A stretch of DNA of 6,839 nucleotides. It comes from Acidobacteriota bacterium. GTDB lineage: Bacteria; Acidobacteriota; UBA890; WLXD01. How positions within the stretch are numbered: the stretch's first letter is position 1; every line of letters starts with the position of its first letter. A program made the position numbers and the translations under genes. The notes below the pieces were generated by a model, which saw only the letters and a list, made by a program, of their open reading frames with translations, did not search any database and had not been told where the DNA came from. Shown here in pieces: positions 1-4,944 of this stretch. Location of the stretch: assembly GCA_022571615.1 (NCBI GenBank), contig JACZXM010000159.1, forward strand, positions 1-6,839. The letters are read 5' to 3'.

Positions 1-548
1 AGATGGGCCTGCGCTCCTCTCGCACCAACCAGATCAATTTCGAGGAATGCGTCGTGCCGGCCGCCAACCGACTTGGTGCCGAGGGCGAGGGGCTGCGGAT
101 CGCGCTCGATAGCCTGGACGGGGGCCGGGCCGGGATCGGGGCTCAGGCGGTGGGAATCGCCCGGGGAGCCTTCGAAGCGGGCCGAAATTATCTGTTGGAG
201 CGGGAGGCGTTCGGCAAGCGGCTAGCGCAGTTTGAGAGCCTGCGCTTCGAGCTCGCACGCATGGCGATCGAGATTCGAGCCGGTCGGCTCTTGTACCTGC
301 GTGCCGCGGCGCTGCGCTCCACCGCCGACCGCAGCACCAGAGCGGCCTCGATCGCCAAGCTGTACGCCACCGAGATGTGCAATCGGGTGGCCTATTCGGC
401 TCTACAGATGCACGGCGGGTACGGCTACGTTACCGACTATCCGGTGGAGCGCTTCTACCGGGACGCGCGGGTAACCACAATCTACGAGGGAACATCCGAG
501 ATCCAACGGCTGGTGATCGCGCGCTCGCTGCTCGCGGCAGCGGCGTAG
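1..548 (+). CDS. acyl-CoA dehydrogenase, C-terminal part (5' end outside window)
   Basis: FAD-dependent dehydrogenase that introduces a trans-2,3 double bond into an acyl-CoA thioester and passes electrons to electron-transfer flavoprotein in the cytoplasm. About 181 residues are visible: the end of the middle beta domain and the C-terminal helical domain. The reading frame is open to the left edge, so the ATG at position 3 is an internal Met (the family usually reads K-M-G-x-R here), and roughly 200 N-terminal residues are missing. Family landmarks are LDGGR (residues 38-42 counted from that Met), REAFGK (67-72), QMHGGYGY (135-142) and the C-terminal YEGTSEIQ (161-168). Glu162 in that last motif matches the catalytic base of short/medium-chain acyl-CoA dehydrogenases. 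It resembles the butyryl-CoA dehydrogenase subgroup, but the substrate chain length cannot be read from this part. The 209-base gap that follows suggests it is not co-transcribed with the fab cluster. Confidence 0.93.
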   Translation, partial: MGLRSSRTNQINFEECVVPAANRLGAEGEGLRIALDSLDGGRAGIGAQAVGIARGAFEAGRNYLLEREAFGKRLAQFESLRFELARMAIEIRAGRLLYLRAAALRSTADRSTRAASIAKLYATEMCNRVAYSALQMHGGYGYVTDYPVERFYRDARVTTIYEGTSEIQRLVIARSLLAAAA

Positions 549-566
549 CAGGCCATGGTGGAGATC

Positions 567-611
567 TGGACCACACAATTACGCCGGCCGATGACATCGC
601 GGTGTGGTCCA
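567..611. repeat. perfect 10-bp inverted repeat after the acyl-CoA dehydrogenase gene
   Basis: TGGACCACAC at 567-576 is exactly complementary to GTGTGGTCCA at 602-611, with a 25-base loop. The loop contains a smaller hairpin, CGAT/ATCG at 589-592 and 596-599. It lies 18 bases after the stop codon, where a transcript-end structure would be expected. Neither side is followed by a T-run, so it is not a standard intrinsic terminator. It could be a T-less terminator, a 3'-end stabiliser or a protein-binding dyad. Confidence 0.6.
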
Positions 612-656
612 AGGAACGAACGGTGTGGGATACTTGCCCACGCTCTGAGGCGGTTG

Positions 657-687
657 TTGTTCGCTGTGACCGTCTCGACAATATAAA
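657..687 (+). promoter_or_regulatory. weak sigma-70-like promoter candidate for the thioredoxin-fab cluster
   Basis: TATAAA at 682-687 matches five of six bases of the TATAAT -10 box and sits in an AT-rich patch (678-689) that stands out in very GC-rich surroundings. The best -35-like hexamer is TTGTTC at 657-662 (three of six matches), with a long 19-base spacer. The location fits: it is after the previous gene and about 70 bases before the thioredoxin start. The -35 box and spacing are poor, so this is a suggestion based mainly on the -10 box and position. Confidence 0.35.
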
Positions 688-694
688 CAGGGGT

Positions 695-705
695 GGGAGA
701 CTCCC
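695..705. repeat. short dyad near the predicted transcript start
   Basis: GGGAG at 695-699 and CTCCC at 701-705 form an 11-base palindrome around a single central base (GGGAGACTCCC). It lies 7 bases after the -10 candidate, so it would fall at the very 5' end of the transcript. It could be a small operator or a 5' hairpin (GGGA/TCCC with a GAC loop). It is short, and chance occurrence in GC-rich DNA is possible. Confidence 0.35.
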
Positions 706-707
706 GA

Positions 708-761
708 GTGAGTTCGGCTTGGCGCAGGTTGCCCGGGGACGCGACGGAGGAACGAGAGTGA
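708..761 (+). other. possible 17-codon leader ORF overlapping the thioredoxin start
   Basis: A GTG at 708 opens a 17-codon frame ending in TGA at 759-761, which overlaps the thioredoxin GTG start by four bases (GTGA). A purine-rich GGGAG lies 8 bases upstream. The predicted peptide (VSSAWRRLPGDATEERE) has no run of a single amino acid that would point to attenuation. Four-base stop/start overlap is typical of translational coupling, but an ORF this short can easily arise by chance, so this is speculative. Confidence 0.2.
746..751 (+). promoter_or_regulatory. ribosome-binding site that fixes the thioredoxin GTG start
   Basis: GGAGGA lies seven bases before GTG 758. It selects this start over the long upstream extension of the same frame, which runs back into the acyl-CoA dehydrogenase gene and has no thioredoxin similarity. 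Confidence 0.8.
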
Positions 762-1096
762 GCGACAAGACGATCGAGTTGACGACAGAGAACTTCTCCG
801 ACGAGGTGCTGCAGAGCGAACTACCCGTGCTGGTGGATTTCTGGGCGGTCTGGTGCGCGCCCTGCCGAATGATCGCTCCGGTGGTGGAGGAGCTGGCGGA
901 GGCGTACGACGGTAAGGTGAAGGTCGCCAAGCTCAACGTAGACGAGCACGGCGAAGTGGCAACGAGGTACAACGTTCGAGGTATCCCGACGCTGCTGCTG
1001 TTTCACGAGGGACAAGTGGTGGATCAGATGGTCGGCGCCGGGGCGCGCGATAGCCTGGTGAAGATGATCGAGAAAGTGGTCGGGGCCGCGGCCTGA
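758..1096 (+). CDS. trxA: thioredoxin
   Basis: Small cytoplasmic dithiol-disulfide oxidoreductase that keeps protein cysteines reduced, using electrons from thioredoxin reductase. The 112-residue product is full family length and is a single thioredoxin fold without signal peptide or membrane segment. The active site is WCAPC (residues 32-36, Cys33 and Cys36), a common variant of WCGPC. Further landmarks are the buried Asp27 in VDFWA, the Pro41 of helix 2, and the cis-proline in GIPT (Pro77), followed by LLLF and the conserved Gly85. The GTG start at 758 is supported by a strong upstream GGAGGA and gives a normal thioredoxin N terminus. It is the first gene of the co-directional cluster, 30 bases before the YceD gene. 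The family call is firm; the symbol is less so, because genomes often carry several thioredoxins. Confidence 0.94.
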   Translation: MSDKTIELTTENFSDEVLQSELPVLVDFWAVWCAPCRMIAPVVEELAEAYDGKVKVAKLNVDEHGEVATRYNVRGIPTLLLFHEGQVVDQMVGAGARDSLVKMIEKVVGAAA

Positions 1097-1126
1097 GCGC
1101 CGCCCAACGATGACCAAGGTGCACAG

Positions 1127-1648
1127 GTGCTGATTTCGGTCGAGCAGATCCCATCCGAGGAGGGGCTGCACCTGGCCGGCACGCTAGCGGCGACCGGAAA
1201 CTTAGGCCGCGACCACGAGCTGAGCCTTCCGGGACCGATCGCGTTCAGCGTTCGGTTGAGGCGGCAGGAGGACCGGGTCGAACTCGACGGCTGGTTGCAC
1301 ACCGTTGCGCGGGTGAACTGCTCGCGTTGTCTGGAGCAGGCGCCACGCACGGTTGAGCGCGAGTTCCAGATCTGCTCGCGGCCCCAGGAGGCGATGCCGA
1401 GCGAGCGCGCTGTGGAGCTTGACGTCAGGGACCTCGACGTCGATTATTATCCGGGAGACAGCCTGGATCTGAGCGCCATTCTTGTCGAGCAGGTCTTGCT
1501 GGATCTCCCCATGAAGCTGCTCTGCAGCGAGGAGTGTCGGGGACTCTGTCCGCGCTGCGGTGCAAACCGCAACCGACACGATTGCGAGTGCGACCCGGTC
1601 GGCGATCCGCGCCTTGCTCCCTTGGGGGGGCTGCGCGACCGTGCCTGA
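1127..1648 (+). CDS. yceD: YceD/DUF177 family metal-binding protein
   Basis: Member of the YceD (DUF177) family, encoded almost universally just upstream of ribosomal protein L32 and linked in plants and bacteria to 23S rRNA accumulation and 50S assembly. The protein has 173 residues, a usual length. The N-terminal half is a beta-rich domain ending in CSRC (Cys65, Cys68). An acidic middle segment leads to the hallmark C-terminal cysteine cluster: Cys133, Cys137, GLCPRCG (Cys141, Cys144) and CEC (Cys153, Cys155), then DPRLAPL near the end. The cysteine pairs suggest zinc binding, which is inference. The start is GTG 1127, with a modest AAGG about eight bases upstream. The gene ends 25 bases before the L32 start. 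A run of seven G at 1624-1630 lies close to its 3' end. Confidence 0.9.
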   Translation: MLISVEQIPSEEGLHLAGTLAATGNLGRDHELSLPGPIAFSVRLRRQEDRVELDGWLHTVARVNCSRCLEQAPRTVEREFQICSRPQEAMPSERAVELDVRDLDVDYYPGDSLDLSAILVEQVLLDLPMKLLCSEECRGLCPRCGANRNRHDCECDPVGDPRLAPLGGLRDRA

Positions 1649-1673
1649 CCGCCGAAACGGCGAGGATTATCCA

Positions 1674-1859
1674 GTGGCACTTCCCAAGAAACGACACTCG
1701 CGTACGCGTCGGGACAAGCGGCGCACCCACGACGCTCTGCGGCGACCGGCACAATCCTCCTGCCCGGAGTGCGGCCGGCCCAAGCAGCCGCATCGGGCGT
1801 GTCCCCATTGCGGCAGCTATCGCGGCCGCCAGGTAATCTCGGGCTCCGACGAGGGTTAG
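1674..1859 (+). CDS. rpmF: 50S ribosomal protein L32
   Basis: Component of the large ribosomal subunit. The 61-residue basic protein begins (V/M)ALPKKRHSRTRRDKRR, the standard L32 N terminus that threads into rRNA. It carries a four-cysteine zinc ribbon, CPEC (Cys30, Cys33) and CPHCG (Cys43, Cys46), making it the zinc-binding C+ form. The true start is GTG 1674, preceded by GAGGA at 1662-1666; the frame stays open further upstream inside yceD, but that part is not L32-like. It lies between yceD and plsX in the order seen in many bacteria, with only 14 bases before plsX. Confidence 0.95.
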   Translation: MALPKKRHSRTRRDKRRTHDALRRPAQSSCPECGRPKQPHRACPHCGSYRGRQVISGSDEG

Positions 1860-1873
1860 GCCGCCAAGGGCGC

Positions 1874-2908
1874 ATGAGGATTGCCGTCGACGCGATGGGG
1901 GGCGATCACGTTCCCGAGCATCCGGTCAACGGCGCCATCCTTGCTGCACGGGAGCTCGACGTGGAGGTCGTCCTGGTTGGCGACGAGGCCGTCCTGCGCT
2001 CCCACTTGACCCGAGCCGGGTCGCCGGCGGGAATCAAGATCGTTCACGCCGAGCAGGTGATCGCCATGGACGAGTCGCCGGCCACCGCGATGCGAGGCAA
2101 ACGGCGCTCCTCGATTCATGTCGGCGCTCGGTTGCTGCGCGACGGCGAGGTCCAGGGGTTCGTCTCGGCCGGCAACACCGGCGCGGTGATGGCGGTGGTG
2201 AAGGTCATCGTCGGGAGCATACCGGGCGTAGATCGTCCGGCACTGGCCGTCGTCTTGCCGACGGAGACCGGACGGGCGGTGGTGGTGGATGCGGGCGCCA
2301 ACATCGAGCCCAAGAGCCGCCAGCTGGTGCAGTTCGCGGTCATGGGACAGCATTTCGCGCGCGAGATCCTGGGAGTGGAGCGGCCGCGCGTCGGGCTGTT
2401 GTCGATCGGCGAGGAGGCGGGGAAGGGCAACGAGCTCATCCGCACCGCGCACGGCATGCTCAGCGAAGCACCGCTTGATTTCATCGGCAACGTCGAGGCG
2501 GGCGACCTGTACGGCGGGCGCGCCGACGTGGTCGTGTGCGACGGGTTCACCGGCAATATCCTGCTCAAGGCGAGTGAGTCGGTGGTGGAGATGCTCCGAG
2601 CGCTGCTGCGAGAGGAGTTCTCGCGTACCTGGGGAGGCAGAATTGGAGCGGTCCTGGCCCGGGGCGCCTTCCGACGCCTCAGGCAACGGGTCGACTACGA
2701 GGAGCTCGGCGGGGCGCCGTTGTTGGGAGTGCGCGGGTTGGCGGTGATCTGCCATGGCCGCTCGAGCCCGCGAGCCCTGCGCAACGGCGTTCGGGTGGCG
2801 ATGGAGTACGCGGCCCACGACGTCAGCCAGCGGATCGAAGAGGCTCTTGCAACGCTGCGCCCCGTGGCGCGAGCGCCCGATGGAGATCCGACGGACACCC
2901 GGGCATGA
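1874..2908 (+). CDS. plsX: phosphate acyltransferase PlsX
   Basis: Peripheral membrane enzyme that converts acyl-ACP and inorganic phosphate to acyl-phosphate, the donor used by PlsY to acylate glycerol-3-phosphate in phospholipid synthesis. The 344-residue length is typical. Family motifs appear in order: DAMGGD (6-11) at the N terminus, SAGNTGA (98-104), DAGAN (139-143), GEE..KGN (179-186), CDGFTGNI (222-229), DYEELGGAPLLGV (274-286) and CHG (293-295). The ATG at 1874 is chosen because MRIAVDAMGGD is the usual start, with AAGGG four bases before the ATG-proximal spacer; the frame extends back over rpmF, but that part is an overlap artefact. The stop overlaps the fabD start by four bases (ATGA), a sign of coupled translation. 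In E. coli fabH follows plsX; here it does not. Confidence 0.96.
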   Translation: MRIAVDAMGGDHVPEHPVNGAILAARELDVEVVLVGDEAVLRSHLTRAGSPAGIKIVHAEQVIAMDESPATAMRGKRRSSIHVGARLLRDGEVQGFVSAGNTGAVMAVVKVIVGSIPGVDRPALAVVLPTETGRAVVVDAGANIEPKSRQLVQFAVMGQHFAREILGVERPRVGLLSIGEEAGKGNELIRTAHGMLSEAPLDFIGNVEAGDLYGGRADVVVCDGFTGNILLKASESVVEMLRALLREEFSRTWGGRIGAVLARGAFRRLRQRVDYEELGGAPLLGVRGLAVICHGRSSPRALRNGVRVAMEYAAHDVSQRIEEALATLRPVARAPDGDPTDTRA

Positions 2909-3864
2909 TGGGCCATCAAGGCAGGACCGCGTTCCTGTTCCCGGGGCAGGGCTCACAGTTCATCGGCATGGGGAAGGCTGTTTTTGAAGCCTATCCGGAG
3001 GCGCGCGACGCCTTTGAGGAGGCCGACGAGGCGCTGCACTTTGCGCTTTCGACGCTCTGCTTCGAAGGTGACGAGCAGGAGTTGCGGCGAACTGAGAACA
3101 CGCAGCCGGCGATCCTGACCGTCAGTGTGGCGCTGTTTCGCGTCCTGTGCGCCGCGGGCGCCGACGCGGAGTGGATGGCAGGCCACTCGCTAGGTCAATA
3201 CAGTGCCTTGGTTGCGGCCGGCAGCCTGTCGCTGCCCGATGCGGTGCAACTGGTGCGTCGGCGTGGGCGCTACATGCAGGAGGCGGTACCGGAGGGACAG
3301 GGCGCGATGGCGGCGATTCTCGGGCTTGATGCCCAGGGGGTAGTCGCGGTCTGCGATCAGGTCATGGCCGAGGGCGCGGAAACGGTTCAGCCGGCCAACT
3401 TCAATTCGCCCGGCCAGGTGGTGGTCGCCGGCCATCACGATGCGGTGGCACGGGCAGTCGAAGTGGCTCGGGACCGGGGTGCACGCCGGGCGAAGTTGCT
3501 TAGCGTGTCAGCCCCCTTCCATTGTTCGCTCATGCGGCCGGCGGCGGAGCGACTGCGAGCTGACCTTGCCAGGGTCGAGTTCTCCGACCCGCGGGTACCG
3601 GTGATCTGCAACGTCGATGCAGTGGCGTTGACCCAGGCAACGGAGATACCCTCCGCCCTCAGCCGGCAAGTGACCTCGCCGGTCCGATGGGCCGATGGTC
3701 TGCGAGCGATCGACGCTGCGGGCGCCGAACGGTATGTCGAGGTGGGGCCGGGCAAGGTCCTCGCCGGATTGACCAAACGGACGCTCGGGCCGGTGACGGT
3801 GAGCTCCGTACAGGAGCCGTCAGATATTGCTGCCGAGCTGGCGCTGCGAGCAGGGAGGGATTGA
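2905..3864 (+). CDS. fabD: malonyl-CoA:ACP transacylase
   Basis: Transfers malonyl from malonyl-CoA to the phosphopantetheine of acyl carrier protein, supplying extender units to the condensing enzymes. The 319-residue protein is slightly longer than the common 305-310. It has GQGSQ (14-18), the nucleophile elbow GHSLGQ (93-98, Ser95), the malonyl-carboxylate arginine in RRGRYMQ (Arg120 by comparison with E. coli Arg117), NFNSPGQVVVAG (165-176), catalytic His206 in SAPFHC, QVTSPVRW (255-262) and GPGKVL (281-286). Gln98 replaces the glutamate more often found in GHSLGEYSAL, a conservative change outside the catalytic pair. The start is the first of two adjacent ATGs; it overlaps the plsX stop (ATGA at 2905-2908) and has little Shine-Dalgarno, so initiation probably depends on coupling to plsX. 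Confidence 0.96.
   Translation: MMGHQGRTAFLFPGQGSQFIGMGKAVFEAYPEARDAFEEADEALHFALSTLCFEGDEQELRRTENTQPAILTVSVALFRVLCAAGADAEWMAGHSLGQYSALVAAGSLSLPDAVQLVRRRGRYMQEAVPEGQGAMAAILGLDAQGVVAVCDQVMAEGAETVQPANFNSPGQVVVAGHHDAVARAVEVARDRGARRAKLLSVSAPFHCSLMRPAAERLRADLARVEFSDPRVPVICNVDAVALTQATEIPSALSRQVTSPVRWADGLRAIDAAGAERYVEVGPGKVLAGLTKRTLGPVTVSSVQEPSDIAAELALRAGRD
3852..3860 (+). promoter_or_regulatory. ribosome-binding site supporting a TTG start for fabG
   Basis: AGGGAGGGA lies within the last codons of fabD, five bases before TTG 3866. It is the best purine-rich site near the fabG start. It selects the TTG over the in-frame ATG at 3827, which would add 13 atypical residues and a 38-base overlap with fabD. 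Confidence 0.7.
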
Positions 3865-3865
3865 G

Positions 3866-4612
3866 TTGGGCGCAAGGCACCGTGGGCGAGTGAATCTGAT
3901 AACCGGGGCTTCACGTGGCATCGGGCGAGCGATCGCGATGCGGCTGGCCCGCGAGGGAAGCAATCTGGTGCTGGCAGCCCGCAACGTGGACGCCTGTGAG
4001 GAGGTCGCCGCCGCGGTCCGGGAGAACGGCGTTCGGGCGCTCGCGGTAGAGCTCGACGTGGGAGATCCTGACTCCGTGAAACGGGCGGTCACGGCCGCGA
4101 TCGATGAGTTCGGAACCCTCGACGGGCTCATCAACAACGCTGGAATTACCCGTGACAGTCTGCTCTTACGGCTCAAGGAAGACGACTGGGACGCGGTGCT
4201 CAGGACCGATCTTAGCGGTGTCTTTCTGTGCAGCCGGGCCGTGCTAAGATCCATGCTCCGTCGGCGACAGGGGCGCATCGTGTCGATCAGCTCCATCGTC
4301 GGTCTGCTGGGCAATCCGGGGCAGACGAACTACGCCGCCGCCAAAGCCGGCGTGCACGGGTTCACCAAGGCACTGGCGCGGGAAGTCGCGTCGCGCGCGA
4401 TCACAGTGAACGCGGTTGCACCCGGTTACATCGACTCGGACATGACGCGCGATCTGCCGGAGGAGACGAAACAGCGACTGCAAGAGCAGATCCCCCTGGG
4501 TCGTCTGGGCACCGGGAAAGATGTCGCTGGTGTCGTGAGTTTTCTGTTATCGGACGACGCTGCGTACATGACCGGACAAGTCATCAGCGTCGACGGCGGG
4601 ATGCACATGTAG
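3866..4612 (+). CDS. fabG: 3-oxoacyl-ACP reductase FabG
   Basis: Short-chain dehydrogenase/reductase that reduces 3-ketoacyl-ACP to 3-hydroxyacyl-ACP with NADPH, the first reduction of each elongation cycle; normally a tetramer. From TTG 3866 the product is 248 residues, the usual FabG length. It has the cofactor loop TGASRGIG (13-20), an arginine after the second strand (Arg39) consistent with NADPH use, NNAG (90-93), SSIVG with catalytic Ser143, and YAAAK with Tyr156 and Lys160. PGYIDSDM (186-193) and the C-terminal ITG-type segment YMTGQVISVDGG are standard. The residue aligned with catalytic Asn110 of E. coli FabG is Asp115 (RTDLSGVF), a departure from the Asn-Ser-Tyr-Lys tetrad. One base separates it from the fabD stop. 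Position in the fab cluster makes FabG much more likely than another SDR. Confidence 0.93.
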   Translation: MGARHRGRVNLITGASRGIGRAIAMRLAREGSNLVLAARNVDACEEVAAAVRENGVRALAVELDVGDPDSVKRAVTAAIDEFGTLDGLINNAGITRDSLLLRLKEDDWDAVLRTDLSGVFLCSRAVLRSMLRRRQGRIVSISSIVGLLGNPGQTNYAAAKAGVHGFTKALAREVASRAITVNAVAPGYIDSDMTRDLPEETKQRLQEQIPLGRLGTGKDVAGVVSFLLSDDAAYMTGQVISVDGGMHM

Positions 4613-4668
4613 CTCGTAGCTCCGCCGGGGCCTGTTGGGCGCGAGCGTGACGGAGTCGAACCACAGCT

Positions 4669-4674
4669 GGAGGT
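4669..4674 (+). promoter_or_regulatory. strong ribosome-binding site of acpP
   Basis: GGAGGT is a near-ideal Shine-Dalgarno sequence, placed four bases before ATG 4679. It is among the strongest sites in the window, which fits the high abundance of acyl carrier protein. It stands at the end of a 66-base gap after fabG, in which I see no convincing separate promoter. Confidence 0.75.
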
Positions 4675-4678
4675 AAGT

Positions 4679-4909
4679 ATGGACGTCGAAGCCAAGGTCA
4701 AAGAGATCATTGTGGAGCAGCTCGGGGTGGAGGCCGAAGAGGTCACCACGACGGCGTCGTTCGTGGAGGATCTCGGCGCCGATTCGCTGGATACCGTCGA
4801 GTTGGTCATGGCGTTCGAAGAGGAATTCGATATCGAGATTCCCGACGAGGACGCGGAGAAAATCGCCACCGTCACCGACGCGGTCAAGTACATACAGAGC
4901 CACCAGTAG
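4679..4909 (+). CDS. acpP: acyl carrier protein
   Basis: Carries growing acyl chains as thioesters on a 4'-phosphopantetheine arm and shuttles them between FabD, FabF, FabG and PlsX. The 76-residue, strongly acidic protein has the canonical [10 protein letters not shown] motif (33-42), with Ser36 as the phosphopantetheine attachment site. The acidic recognition helix [21 protein letters not shown] follows in its usual place. It matches housekeeping AcpP rather than a secondary-metabolism carrier: size, motif and location between fabG and fabF all agree. The ATG at 4679 has a strong GGAGGT upstream. Its stop codon is followed immediately by the left arm of an inverted repeat that reaches the fabF start. 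Confidence 0.97.
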   Translation: MDVEAKVKEIIVEQLGVEAEEVTTTASFVEDLGADSLDTVELVMAFEEEFDIEIPDEDAEKIATVTDAVKYIQSHQ

Positions 4910-4942
4910 GCAGTCCCGGCGAACGCTCAGACGGGGGACTGC
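4910..4942 (+). promoter_or_regulatory. hairpin in the acpP-fabF gap covering the fabF ribosome-binding site
   Basis: GCAGTCCC at 4910-4917 is exactly complementary to GGGACTGC at 4935-4942, with a 17-base loop. The left arm begins at the first base after the acpP stop and the right arm ends two bases before the fabF ATG (4945). The only plausible fabF Shine-Dalgarno, GGGGG at 4933-4937, is partly inside the right arm. Folding in mRNA would mask it, while a ribosome finishing acpP would open it. No T-run follows, so it is not a standard terminator. The repeat is directly seen; the regulatory role is inferred. Confidence 0.6.
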
Positions 4943-4944
4943 GC

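Noticed and set aside
567..625. Intrinsic terminator of the acyl-CoA dehydrogenase gene
   Set aside because: The stem is strong but no T-run follows it on either strand, so it is listed only as an inverted repeat.
377..757. Long upstream extension of the thioredoxin frame into the acyl-CoA dehydrogenase gene
   Set aside because: The extra residues overlap a conserved gene in another frame and do not resemble thioredoxin; GTG 758 has a strong ribosome-binding site.
1856..2956. 366-codon open frame on the minus strand
   Set aside because: It lies opposite plsX, which has all its family motifs. The composition is typical of antisense shadows in GC-rich DNA, with no recognisable domain.
3827..3865. 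Upstream ATG start for fabG
   Set aside because: It adds 13 atypical residues and overlaps fabD by 38 bases, whereas TTG 3866 has an AGGGAGGGA at good spacing and gives the normal FabG length.
4613..4678. Possible hairpin or separate promoter in the fabG-acpP gap
   Set aside because: Only 5-bp arms (CTCCG 4620-4624, CGGAG 4651-4655) and a short inner stem; no -10/-35 pair stands out. Too weak to list.
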